DNA of 64,000 bases from an uncultured Prevotella sp. (GTDB lineage: Bacteria; Bacteroidota; Bacteroidia; Bacteroidales; Bacteroidaceae): NCBI GenBank assembly GCA_937907705.1, contig CALCVP010000057.1:62001-126000 (forward strand), in the 5' to 3' direction. A model generated the notes under the pieces. The model made no database searches and was not told the origin of the DNA. It saw nothing but the letters and a program-made list of their open reading frames with translations. Made by a program: the position numbers and the translations under genes. Of this stretch, positions 9,153 through 17,854 are shown one piece after another. The stretch's first letter is position 1. Every line of letters starts with the position of its first letter.

Positions 9153-9968
9153 TTATTTACGCAGAAAATAAGTAAGCAAATCGTAGGGCAAGCCCTGCAC
9201 TTCGGTAATAGGTTGGCGGTTAAACTCTGCCCTTGGATTAATAACATATACATTCTGTACAAACCTGCCCAACTGAATTTGCAGCCGTTCCCGGTCTTGT
9301 ATCTGTCCCACTATATGCAGCTCATCGCGCTTACTGTCAAAAGCCAGTTGCTGCCATACGTTCAGCAAGAAGTACACTGCATTGTCTACTTGCCGTGCAG
9401 GGAAACTGTTTGAAAACTTAAAGCGGTTTTGCTGGAAACTGAATACATCCATTTGCCCGTCATGGAAATAGGCATACAACTTCTGCCTTACGCCAGTGAA
9501 GCTGCGCCTATACAGATGTTGCCACACTGGAAAGCACACATGCTGAAACTTGACATCGTCAAAACGGTCTTCTATCACTAACTTCAAGTCTTTTGACACA
9601 GCATAAAGAGCCACTGCACTCAGTGAAGGCAAGACTGTTGCAAGCACCGCCTGCCCCTCATAACCTGTAATGGCATGATGATAAAGCACCTCTTTCGTGC
9701 TCTCCTCATAAAAGTCTGACGGTATCAATACGATTGGCGAATCCACCAATACCGCAGTTCGCTGCCAATCCTTTTGCAGCACTGCCACAGTTTTAAAGGC
9801 CTCTCTGAGATTGGCTGGCATAGAGATGCCTGGCTTGGCAGCATAAGGTTGAAACATTACCTGCCCCGACTCTGACGGCAACAAGGCTGCAAACGAGAGG
9901 CTATCGTGCCCCACTCTGATAATTAACCGTGGCATCTTGGCCACTGACTTGTAGGCTGTTTCTTGCAT
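9153..9968 (-). CDS. DUF3822 family protein
   Basis: This 271-residue protein matches what I know of DUF3822, a Bacteroidota family of unknown function with a possible actin-like ATPase fold usually encoded beside rsmD. No signal peptide or membrane helix is visible. I start at ATG 9968 (MQETAYKS); a TTG four codons upstream would overlap the preceding gene. With this start only 2 bases separate it from the upstream stop codon, so translation is probably coupled. The family name rests on recognition and context, not on a catalytic motif. Confidence 0.72.
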   Translation of the reverse strand: MQETAYKSVAKMPRLIIRVGHDSLSFAALLPSESGQVMFQPYAAKPGISMPANLREAFKTVAVLQKDWQRTAVLVDSPIVLIPSDFYEESTKEVLYHHAITGYEGQAVLATVLPSLSAVALYAVSKDLKLVIEDRFDDVKFQHVCFPVWQHLYRRSFTGVRQKLYAYFHDGQMDVFSFQQNRFKFSNSFPARQVDNAVYFLLNVWQQLAFDSKRDELHIVGQIQDRERLQIQLGRFVQNVYVINPRAEFNRQPITEVQGLPYDLLTYFLRK

Positions 9969-9970
9969 GT

Positions 9971-10450
9971 TTATTCCCAATTTCCTGCGTTATCGTTAGG
10001 TGTTATCAAGTCTCCTATTTTCAATCCAGGGTAACGTCCTGTGTTGTTGGCCTCTTCTATCAGATTGGCCACGCTGTTCTCGTCAAGTCCTTGCAAGTAA
10101 TCACTGTACAAAGCGCCACATTCCATCAGCGGTACTTGACGGCCAGACTCGCCCAAATGCATCGATACAGCAAGGTCAAAACGCTTGCCGTCGGTATAAG
10201 GCACATACTGTAAAGAGTCTGCCAGCAAGCCGTGAACTGTCAACTCATGAAAGGTGCCGGCGTAAGTACCTTTTGATTTTCGATAAAGTTCTTCAGCATG
10301 TCTTATCTGGAGCAAGCGATGTTTTACCGCAGCTTCGCGCTCTTCTTGCTGCTGCTGAAAGCGCAAAGGAGAGTAGATACTCATACAACACACAATAAGC
10401 AATAGCGCAGAGAGCACCATCAACATGTAGATATGATTGAATTTCTTCAT
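9971..10450 (-). CDS. Small membrane-anchored protein, pseudopilin-like, function unknown
   Basis: This 159-residue protein has one N-terminal membrane helix (about residues 8-27) followed by a coiled-coil-like stretch rich in Gln, Glu and Arg, then a soluble domain. The layout of hydrophobic start, long helix and compact C-terminal domain recalls type II pseudopilins, but there is no clear prepilin cleavage site, so this is only a shape comparison. It is the first gene of the group with the DUF3822 gene and rsmD, and is nearly contiguous with the former. I do not recognise a function. Confidence 0.65.
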   Translation of the reverse strand: MKKFNHIYMLMVLSALLLIVCCMSIYSPLRFQQQQEEREAAVKHRLLQIRHAEELYRKSKGTYAGTFHELTVHGLLADSLQYVPYTDGKRFDLAVSMHLGESGRQVPLMECGALYSDYLQGLDENSVANLIEEANNTGRYPGLKIGDLITPNDNAGNWE

Positions 10451-10764
10451 TACTCTGTACCTAAAATCAATTATTTATCGTAAATTTGCAAAGCACGGAC
10501 AACCTGACTTGCACTTTACCACTTGACCTGCAAGACTGCCAAAGCATTGCACCAAAGTCCTGCCGAAGACTTAGCGCGCATCACTCAATGGCTTTAAGGT
10601 CTCCAAATGGTAACTTGCATGCTGTCTGAAAACAGCAGAAATGCCATCAGACAGCCATCCATATACCGTGCAAAAGTACGATAAATTATCGGTAATGTCA
10701 AACCTTTGGCGCAAAAACTAATGGTTGACAAGTAACTATTATTAACGCATCAGCCCTTAAAACA
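10451..10764. other. Divergent gene-free stretch between the rsmD group and the RecD-like helicase
   Basis: This 314-base stretch separates divergent genes. It carries a promoter-like pair on the minus strand at 10671-10702 (listed separately) and a plus-strand -7-like box TAAATTTG at 10481-10488 without a good -33 partner. No open frame has coding character and no strong hairpin is evident. Confidence 0.5.
10671..10702 (-). promoter_or_regulatory. Candidate promoter for the 10450-8510 gene group
   Basis: On the minus strand TTTG (10702-10699) and TACTTTTG (10678-10671) are 20 bases apart, fitting the Bacteroidota consensus. Transcription would start near 10665, giving a leader of about 215 bases before the first gene. 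The long leader makes this less certain than the other promoter calls. Confidence 0.4.
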
Positions 10765-12378
10765 ATGATTGCAGAAGAACTGGCCCGCCAGATAAAACAG
10801 TGTCTTGACTTTATTCCTACTGCCGATCAAGACCATGCTATCTACACATTTTGCAACTTTATGTTTTGTAGAGACAGCCGCGTGGCCATGATTATGCGCG
10901 GCTCAGCAGGTACAGGAAAGACCTCGCTGGCTGCGGCTATCGTGAAAACGCTACACAGCCTACACCATAATGTAGTGCTGCTGGCACCCACCGGAAGAGC
11001 AGCCAAAGTGCTTTCTGTCAACGCAGGAGCAGCAGCTTACACCATACATCGCCGTATCTATCGCCAAAAGACATTCAATGGCGAAGACACAGGCTTCAAC
11101 CTGAACTTCAACAAGCAGCAAGATACTCTCTTCATGGTAGACGAGGCCTCCATGATAGCTAATTACGGGCAAGGCGACGGAACCACTTTTGGATCTGGAA
11201 GACTACTCGACGACATGATAGAATACGTGTATTCCGGTCGTAACTGCCGCTTGCTGTTCATCGGCGACAAGGCCCAGCTGCCACCAGTGGGCGAAGAAGA
11301 GTCGCCGGCACTGCTGAGCGAAACGCTCAGTTCATACGGTTTGCACATCTTTCAGTGTGATTTAAACGAGGTATTAAGGCAAGCCTCCCACTCAGGCATA
11401 CTGTATAATGCCACCATGATACGGCAAATGATAACACACGATGAAATGACCCGGTTGCCTCTCATACGCCTTTTCGGGTTTGCAGACATACAAGTGGTTA
11501 CAGGAGACAATCTTATCGAGCAACTCACCACAAGCTATACGCAGGTGGGCATTGATGAAACCATGGTCATAACGCGTAGCAACAAGCGAGCCAATATATA
11601 CAACAGAGGTATCAGAAACATGGTGTTGGGACGCGAAGAAGAACTGACTACAGGCGATATGCTGATGATTGTGAAAAACAACTACTACTGGACAGAGCGC
11701 ATAAAAGCCGAAGAGGCACGCACAAAAGCCAGCAACGAGAGCAACGCTGCAAACTCTTCCATGCAAGAAAGCATACTAACTACTTACAGCGACGGCACAC
11801 CCAGAGAGCATCCGCTGATTATCAGAAGGCGTACACCGCTGAAAGCTCCTGCTCAAGACAGCGCTGTAAAAAGCGAGATGCCACTGTCTTTCATTGCCAA
11901 TGGCGACAGAGCGAAAATCATAAAGGTAAGAAACGCAAGGCAACTGTATGGCTTTCATTTCGTTGACTTGTGGCTTCAATTTCCCGATTACGACAATTAT
12001 GAAATGACATGTACGGCTATTACCGATTCTTTAACTTCAGAAGCACCGGCCTTGACACGCGAACAAGGCGAACAGCTTTTCAATGCTATATTGGCAGATT
12101 ATGCCGACTTGCCACTGAAAAGCGACCGGATGAAGCACGTAGAAACCGATACATACTATAACGCATTACAGATAAAGTATGCCTATGCCATTACTTGCCA
12201 TAAAGCGCAAGGCGGTCAATGGGCACACGTCTACATTGACCAAGGATACATGACAGACGATATGCTTACTCCTGACTATATACACTGGCTATACACCGCA
12301 TTTACGCGAGCCTCTGAAAAGCTCTTTCTTGTTAACTGGCCAAAGGCCCAAACAGAGGTTCAAGCTACCGGGAAATAA
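10765..12378 (+). CDS. RecD-like superfamily 1 DNA helicase (AAA family ATPase)
   Basis: This 537-residue helicase shows Walker A GSAGTGKT at 46-53, Walker B VDEAS at 125-129 and the C-terminal RecD/UvrD-type motifs (ITCHKAQGGQW near 470, YTAFTRASE near 510). It belongs to the RecD/Dda-like SF1B group that unwinds DNA in repair or replication restart; RecB and RecC partners are not encoded nearby. A hydrophilic, low-complexity segment (about 313-375, rich in Ser, Ala, Asn and basic residues) interrupts the C-terminal RecA domain. rmuC, another DNA-metabolism gene, follows after 64 bases, so the two are probably cotranscribed. Confidence 0.9.
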   Translation: MIAEELARQIKQCLDFIPTADQDHAIYTFCNFMFCRDSRVAMIMRGSAGTGKTSLAAAIVKTLHSLHHNVVLLAPTGRAAKVLSVNAGAAAYTIHRRIYRQKTFNGEDTGFNLNFNKQQDTLFMVDEASMIANYGQGDGTTFGSGRLLDDMIEYVYSGRNCRLLFIGDKAQLPPVGEEESPALLSETLSSYGLHIFQCDLNEVLRQASHSGILYNATMIRQMITHDEMTRLPLIRLFGFADIQVVTGDNLIEQLTTSYTQVGIDETMVITRSNKRANIYNRGIRNMVLGREEELTTGDMLMIVKNNYYWTERIKAEEARTKASNESNAANSSMQESILTTYSDGTPREHPLIIRRRTPLKAPAQDSAVKSEMPLSFIANGDRAKIIKVRNARQLYGFHFVDLWLQFPDYDNYEMTCTAITDSLTSEAPALTREQGEQLFNAILADYADLPLKSDRMKHVETDTYYNALQIKYAYAITCHKAQGGQWAHVYIDQGYMTDDMLTPDYIHWLYTAFTRASEKLFLVNWPKAQTEVQATGK

Positions 12379-12442
12379 GCTTGCAACCGTATTTTAACGC
12401 ACAACGAACACCATAGTAACACGATTAAAACCATTCATCTAT

Positions 12443-13876
12443 ATGATTTATATACTTCTTTTTATCGTTGGAGCCGCCATTGCTGCAAGTGTCATGACCA
12501 TAACAAGCCAACGCAATATGGCGCAAAAAAACAGCGAAAACAACTTGTTAAGCAGTCAATTGGCTGCCAAGCTACAAGAAACAGACATGCTCCGGAAACA
12601 GCTCAATGAACAGAACGAGAAGCAACAGCGGCAAACAGAATATCTGAAAGAAGCGCACCAGCAGCAACTCAACATGTTGACTGCACAGCACTTGCAGCAA
12701 GACAAGGAGCTGAAAAACATGTATGAGGCACAAATAAGCGACCTGAAGACACGGCATGAAAAGGAAATGAACGAGCAGAAGGCTCTGATGGAGAAACAGC
12801 TTAACGACCGATTGACTTTGATACAAGAGCAAATGAAGTCTGCCACAGACCAGATGCTCAAGCAAAGGTCTGCAGAACTGGACCAGTCTAACCGCACGCA
12901 AATAGGCTCTATACTGGAGCCTTTAAAGGCTGTTATGGCAGATATGAAGAAATCGATGGACGACAGCCGCGACTCGTTTACACGCAACACCACCACATTG
13001 GGTGAACAAATCAAGCAGATGTACGAGACAACCCGCAGCTTGGGAACAGAAGCCGAGAAGCTGTCAAAGGCGCTTCAGACTGGTCCGAAGATACAAGGCG
13101 ACTTCGGTGAAATGAAGCTGAATGACCTGCTTGACAAGTTTGGATTTACCAAAGGCATTGAGTATGACGTGCAATACACCATGAGAGACGAGAAAGGAAA
13201 CGTGATACGCAACGATAACACCGACAACAAGATGCGTCCAGATGTGGTGCTGCACTACCCCGACCATAAGGATGTGGTGATAGATTCCAAGGCCTCGCTC
13301 ACCGCATTTATCAATTATGTCAATGCCGATAATGATGCTGACCGCAAGCGTTGGCTTGAAGACCATGTGAAAAGCGTGCGCCGTCATATCGATGAATTGG
13401 CCAGCAAGCGGTACGACAAGTATGCCATGGAAGGCGGAACAACGCTCAACTTTGTCATCATGTTTGTGCCACAAGAGGCTGCCATGCAGTTAGCCCTGTC
13501 TGCCGATGCCCAACTATGGAACTATGCCTTTGACAAGAATGTGCTCATTACGGGCGAACAGAACCTTTTTGCCTTGCTGCGTCTGCTGCAAATGGCATGG
13601 ACCCAACAGCGTCAAGCAGAGAACCAAGAGCAGGTGTTCGGTCTTGCCAATACACTGATTGAGCGTGTGGGTCTGTTTGTGGAGCGCTTCGACAAGATAG
13701 GAAAATGCCTGGATACCACCCAAAAGGCTTTTGATGATGCACAGAAGTCCATGAGAGGCAACCAGAGCTTTATCGTATCTGCCCGCCGTTTGGTGGAAAT
13801 GGGCGCCAGAGAAAACCCCAAACGCCCACTGCCTGCTACCGACCCTGACGGCATATTGCCTTTTGCCGAGTCGTAA
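12443..13876 (+). CDS. rmuC: RmuC family DNA recombination protein
   Basis: This 477-residue protein has an N-terminal membrane helix (residues 2-18), a long Gln/Lys/Glu-rich coiled coil (about 20-170) and the conserved RmuC domain (about 190-450), a nuclease-like fold. RmuC limits inversion and recombination at short inverted repeats in E. coli. The order anchor, coiled coil, domain and the length match the family. It lies 64 bases after the RecD-like helicase on the same strand. Confidence 0.94.
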   Translation: MIYILLFIVGAAIAASVMTITSQRNMAQKNSENNLLSSQLAAKLQETDMLRKQLNEQNEKQQRQTEYLKEAHQQQLNMLTAQHLQQDKELKNMYEAQISDLKTRHEKEMNEQKALMEKQLNDRLTLIQEQMKSATDQMLKQRSAELDQSNRTQIGSILEPLKAVMADMKKSMDDSRDSFTRNTTTLGEQIKQMYETTRSLGTEAEKLSKALQTGPKIQGDFGEMKLNDLLDKFGFTKGIEYDVQYTMRDEKGNVIRNDNTDNKMRPDVVLHYPDHKDVVIDSKASLTAFINYVNADNDADRKRWLEDHVKSVRRHIDELASKRYDKYAMEGGTTLNFVIMFVPQEAAMQLALSADAQLWNYAFDKNVLITGEQNLFALLRLLQMAWTQQRQAENQEQVFGLANTLIERVGLFVERFDKIGKCLDTTQKAFDDAQKSMRGNQSFIVSARRLVEMGARENPKRPLPATDPDGILPFAES

Positions 13877-13915
13877 AGAACAGGTATTTCATCAAAATCT
13901 TCACTTCTTTTTTAT

Positions 13916-13972
13916 TGTAATACGATTGTAATACGGATGTAATGGTTATGAATATACATACCATTACTTTTG
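13916..13972 (+). promoter_or_regulatory. Candidate operator (three TGTAAT repeats) and -7 box before the rprY-like gene
   Basis: TGTAATACGA (13916), TGTAATACGG (13927) and TGTAATGGTT (13938) begin exactly 11 bases apart, the geometry of OmpR/PhoB-family tandem sites. A -7-like box TACTTTTG lies at 13965-13972; a good -33 box is missing, as expected for an activator-dependent promoter. Start of translation is at 14067. Autoregulation by the encoded regulator is inference. Confidence 0.5.
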
Positions 13973-14066
13973 CAATCTGTAAAGTGGAATACAGCGATTG
14001 GCGTAACCCGTCATTATACTTATCGTGTTTCGACTTACATAACAGAAATCAAAACCATATATCATT

Positions 14067-14756
14067 ATGAACAAACAATATAAGATTCTTGTTGTAGACG
14101 ATGAACAAGACTTGTGCGAAATTCTGAAGTTTAACCTTGAGACCGAAGGTTATGCTGTGTCTACGGCCAACTCAGCAGAAGAAGCCATTACGCTTGGTAT
14201 CGATAAATACAACCTATTGTTGCTGGATGTAATGATGGGTGGCATGTCTGGCTTTGCCTTGGCCAAGAAGATGAAAGAAGATGAAGCCACCAAAAATGTA
14301 CCTATCATATTCCTTACTGCCCGCGACACGGAGAATGATACAATAACAGGCTTCAACTTGGGAGCCGATGACTACATATCAAAACCATTCTCCATACGTG
14401 AGGTATTGGTAAGAGTAAGAGCCGTCTTGCGCCGTACAGCAGAAGCTGAAGGCGCGCAAAAGAGCAATATCATCAATTATCAAGGTCTGATGCTGAACCT
14501 CGACAAGAAAACGGTAAGTATAGACGGTGAAGACATTCCATTTACAAAGACTGAGTTTGAAATACTTCATCTGCTGCTGGAAGAGCGTGGACGCGTCTTC
14601 TCAAGACAAGAGCTGATAGACCGTATATGGCCTAAAGACGTATTGGTTCTGGACCGCACGGTAGACGTAAACATCACTCGCCTGCGCAAGAAGATAGGCA
14701 AGTTCTCCAAGTGTATTGTAACCCGATTGGGCTTTGGCTACTATTTTGATGCCTAA
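14067..14756 (+). CDS. rprY: OmpR-family response regulator, RprY-like
   Basis: This 229-residue regulator has a receiver domain (residues 5-122) with Asp11/Asp12, phospho-acceptor Asp54 and Lys106, and a winged-helix DNA-binding domain (about 130-229). It resembles RprY, the stress-related regulator of Bacteroides and Porphyromonas, and is followed by a matching kinase after 112 bases. Three 11-base-spaced direct repeats lie upstream. The name RprY is by likeness; another OmpR paralogue cannot be excluded. Confidence 0.88.
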   Translation: MNKQYKILVVDDEQDLCEILKFNLETEGYAVSTANSAEEAITLGIDKYNLLLLDVMMGGMSGFALAKKMKEDEATKNVPIIFLTARDTENDTITGFNLGADDYISKPFSIREVLVRVRAVLRRTAEAEGAQKSNIINYQGLMLNLDKKTVSIDGEDIPFTKTEFEILHLLLEERGRVFSRQELIDRIWPKDVLVLDRTVDVNITRLRKKIGKFSKCIVTRLGFGYYFDA

Positions 14757-14868
14757 GCTCAATATCTTACAGCATTGTTTTTATACTGACAGGTGTTTTG
14801 ACGCATACAAACAAAAGCCGGACATCTGCCAATAACTTTTCTTTACTTACTTTTCCAACTGATTGCTT

Positions 14869-16293
14869 ATGGCTAAAAGGACCTCCGTAGGCACACGCCT
14901 ATACATCAGTGTGTTATCTGTTTTCGTGGTGTTTGCTACGGCATTTATCATCTTTCAGCATACAAGAGAGCGCGAATACAAGATAGATGCACTGGACATT
15001 AAACTACAAGACTACAACGAGAAGTTAGGTGAAATCATGCAAATGCAGAAGAATTGGTCTGAGCATGACTTGGACCGATATGTGGATACGCATGATATGC
15101 ACGGACTAAGGGTTACTGTTGTCAACATGAAAGGCAGCGTTGTCTATGACAATATGTACAAAAACTACAATCGCATGGGTAACCACCTGAAGCGAAATGA
15201 GATTGCCGATGCTATCAACCGCGGCAGCGGGCATGCCATCAGCCGCCTTAGCAATACGCTGAAGCATACCTACTTCTATTCTGCCACGGCTTTTCCAAAG
15301 CAAGGCATCATCATCAGAAGTGCACTGCCTTACAACAACGACTTGGCAAAATCGCTGCAAACCGACCAACATTACCTATGGTTCTCATTGGTAACCATGC
15401 TTATATTAATACTTATTCTATACAGATTTGTAAGCAGATTAAGCGACAACATCAACAAACTGCGCCTCTTTGCCACCAAGGCCGACCACAACGAGAGCTT
15501 GGATACCGAAGACTTGATAGCTTTTCCTGGCGATGAACTGGGCGAGATAGCTGAGCGTATCATCAAGATTTACAAGCGTCTGCAAAAGACAAAAGAGGAG
15601 CAAAACATACTGAAACGCCAATTGACACAAAATATAGCCCACGAACTGAAAACGCCTGTGGCCAGCATACAGGGGTATCTGGAAACGATACTGGAGAATC
15701 CGCACATCAATGAGGAAACCAAAGAGCAATTTCTCAACCGCTGCTACGCACAGTCGCAACGCTTGGCTTCGCTACTGCAAGACATCTCAACACTGAACCG
15801 CATGGACGATGCTCCTGTAATGGCCAACTCTGAAAAGATAGACATCAGCAAGATGGTCAACAACATCGTGAAAGAAACTGCACTGCAATTGGCAGAGCAC
15901 GAGATGACCTTCTGCAACCATCTGCCCGGCGGCATTGAGGTAGAAGGCAACTCCTCGCTGCTATACAGTATCTTCAGAAATCTTACCGACAATGCAATAG
16001 CCTATGCTGGCAAGGGCACTACCATTACACTCAGTGCACAGCAGCAGGGCAAGCTGTGGCACTTTACCTTCAGCGACAATGGCGTGGGCGTGAGCCATGA
16101 GCATCTGGAACGGCTCTTTGAGCGCTTTTACAGAGTAGACAAAGGCCGCAGCCGCAAAATGGGCGGAACAGGTTTAGGCTTGGCCATTGTCAAGAATGCA
16201 GTGCTGCTGCATGGCGGTACCATCATGGTAAGAAACAATCCTGACGGCGGTTTACGCTTCGACTTTACGCTAAGAAGCCGACAAAGCAATTAA
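14869..16293 (+). CDS. rprX: Membrane sensor histidine kinase, RprX-like
   Basis: This 474-residue kinase has membrane helices at about 11-30 and 168-188 around a periplasmic sensor loop, then a HAMP-like linker. The dimerization domain carries phospho-accepting His258 (NIAHELKTP), and the ATPase domain shows the N box (NLTDNAIAY), DNGVGV and GGTGLGLAI. I start at ATG 14869; the TTG two codons earlier is less likely. It is the partner of the response regulator immediately upstream. Its stop codon is 20 bases from the end of the convergent serine protease gene. Confidence 0.92.
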   Translation: MAKRTSVGTRLYISVLSVFVVFATAFIIFQHTREREYKIDALDIKLQDYNEKLGEIMQMQKNWSEHDLDRYVDTHDMHGLRVTVVNMKGSVVYDNMYKNYNRMGNHLKRNEIADAINRGSGHAISRLSNTLKHTYFYSATAFPKQGIIIRSALPYNNDLAKSLQTDQHYLWFSLVTMLILILILYRFVSRLSDNINKLRLFATKADHNESLDTEDLIAFPGDELGEIAERIIKIYKRLQKTKEEQNILKRQLTQNIAHELKTPVASIQGYLETILENPHINEETKEQFLNRCYAQSQRLASLLQDISTLNRMDDAPVMANSEKIDISKMVNNIVKETALQLAEHEMTFCNHLPGGIEVEGNSSLLYSIFRNLTDNAIAYAGKGTTITLSAQQQGKLWHFTFSDNGVGVSHEHLERLFERFYRVDKGRSRKMGGTGLGLAIVKNAVLLHGGTIMVRNNPDGGLRFDFTLRSRQSN

Positions 16294-16312
16294 CAGGCAA
16301 ATGCTTGTCAGA

Positions 16313-17431
16313 TTATTTTTCCAAGAAAGCCTTGACCTTGTTCATAGGTATGCCAAAGTTAAAATTGTCGCTGCCTATCAGCTTGGCAAAGTTGACAGCC
16401 ACCAACCGTCCTTTGCTGTCTACCACAGGACTGCCGCTTGACCCCTGCACCGTAGGAATGCTGTACAACACGCGGTCGCCGTCGGGCAGCTGTGTAACCT
16501 TTCCTGTAGTCATTTGCACCTGAATGCCTTGCTTTGTGCTGGCCAGTGTAGGTCCTGCATTGTAGCCTATCATATAAAGGTCTTGGTTTATTTCCAGCAA
16601 TTTTTCGCTGTACGGGCTAAACATCTCTTTCAACTTGTCTGCCCAGCTCATGTCTGCCGTACCATCTGTTTTGAAGATATAAGCATTGTCTGGTGTAGTT
16701 TTGCTCTTCAGCTGCAACAGTGCCAAATCCGTATCTTCCTGTTGCGACACTTTCACCACTGTGCATGCGTTTTTGCCAAAGAAGTCATTGGCAGACTGCA
16801 CATAAGTATCGTTGTAGGCAATGCCCACCTGACAGACGGTTGAAATGTCCAAACTGTTAGCAGAAGCATAACCGTCAAGCGATTGCACCACATTCTGCAG
16901 CATCTGGTATTGAGAGTTCAACTCCTGCTGTTTCTCCTCTATGGCTTGCAGCTTGCTCTCGTCTGTTACGGCATTGCCGTAATAATCATAGCTTACACAG
17001 TATGACTTCTGCGCCTCCAACACATCATATTGCCCCGACATCCATTGCATCTGGCTTATATAATAAGCTTTGATAGACGCCACCAGCTTGTTGTATCCCT
17101 CCTTGATAGCCTTTTTGTCAATCTGCGGCTGTGCCACATGCCTGTTGGTCATGATGGTTCCCTGCTTGTCAATAAAGAAGCCTGTACCCGTCATAGCAGC
17201 ACGTTTGTTGATTATCTCAGCCTTGTTGAAGGTAATGTTTTGCAATGTTCCATTATTGTCTATACCAGAAAAATAAATTTTATTGCCATTAGGCAATGTA
17301 AGTACATAATAGAACTGGTTAAGAATCATTACCACTCCCGACTTGTCTTCGTCGAACAAATCTTGTGGCGTTTTGCTGCCACAACTCATCAAGGTGAGTA
17401 CAATAATGATGATAGATAATAGTTTTCTCAT
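16313..17431 (-). CDS. Trypsin-like serine protease lipoprotein (HtrA-type fold, no PDZ seen)
   Basis: I start at ATG 17431, giving 372 residues that open with a lipoprotein signal (LMSC, lipid-carrying Cys17); upstream in-frame codons would bury the signal. The catalytic triad is visible: His98 (TNRHVA), Asp235 (DTDLALL) and Ser332 (GSSGSP). A Gln/Glu/Tyr-rich, probably helical insert (about 108-195) separates His from Asp, much longer than in ordinary trypsin folds. No PDZ domain follows. It is likely a membrane-anchored periplasmic protease; the target is unknown. The gene converges on the rprX-like kinase. Confidence 0.85.
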   Translation of the reverse strand: MRKLLSIIIIVLTLMSCGSKTPQDLFDEDKSGVVMILNQFYYVLTLPNGNKIYFSGIDNNGTLQNITFNKAEIINKRAAMTGTGFFIDKQGTIMTNRHVAQPQIDKKAIKEGYNKLVASIKAYYISQMQWMSGQYDVLEAQKSYCVSYDYYGNAVTDESKLQAIEEKQQELNSQYQMLQNVVQSLDGYASANSLDISTVCQVGIAYNDTYVQSANDFFGKNACTVVKVSQQEDTDLALLQLKSKTTPDNAYIFKTDGTADMSWADKLKEMFSPYSEKLLEINQDLYMIGYNAGPTLASTKQGIQVQMTTGKVTQLPDGDRVLYSIPTVQGSSGSPVVDSKGRLVAVNFAKLIGSDNFNFGIPMNKVKAFLEK

Positions 17432-17455
17432 ATATTTATCGTCTTTTTTCTTATG

Positions 17456-17463
17456 CAAAGATA
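17456..17463 (-). promoter_or_regulatory. -7-like box upstream of the serine protease
   Basis: TATCTTTG on the minus strand lies 25 bases before the chosen start codon. A second identical box is at 17523-17530. Neither has a clear -33 TTTG at the usual distance. Confidence 0.3.
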
Positions 17464-17854
17464 GCGCAAGGCGAACGCAATAAAACTTGTTTTAATTGCT
17501 GATCCGAAGCCTATCTCAAATGCAAAGATAAATTATTTTTATTGGCTACTCACTATACGCCCCCATATATTTTCATTACTTTAAAACTATAACACTATTT
17601 TTACAAAATGCAAAAGCGCTGCAATCACTCGTGCAAAAGCACTGCAACCGGCTTGTGAAAGCTATGCAATCAGCCCCCAATTGCAATGCAACCAAAGGGC
17701 GATTGCACCGCTTTTAAAACAGCCTCTGACAGCTATACCGCATACAACAGCACAATCTTTCACAGGAAATGTGCTTTTTAACACCTCACTATACAATAAA
17801 AAGGCACTTGAAAGCGTTGTTATACTGTGTAATTACATCTTATAACAGGAAACA
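17464..17854. other. Gene-free stretch between the serine protease and ruvA
   Basis: This 391-base divergent stretch has no credible coding frame. It holds a second -7-like box for the protease, the three-unit 22-base repeat at 17609-17675, and further scattered TGCAA/TTGCA words to about 17720. No strong ruvA promoter was identified. Confidence 0.5.
17609..17675. repeat. Three degenerate ~22-base tandem units upstream of ruvA
   Basis: Units at 17609-17631, 17632-17653 and 17654-17675 share the pattern TGCAAAAGC-N2-TGCAA followed by a variable end; the third is more diverged. The period resembles that of the arrays at 4872-4981 and 40705-40807 although the base words differ. Confidence 0.55.
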
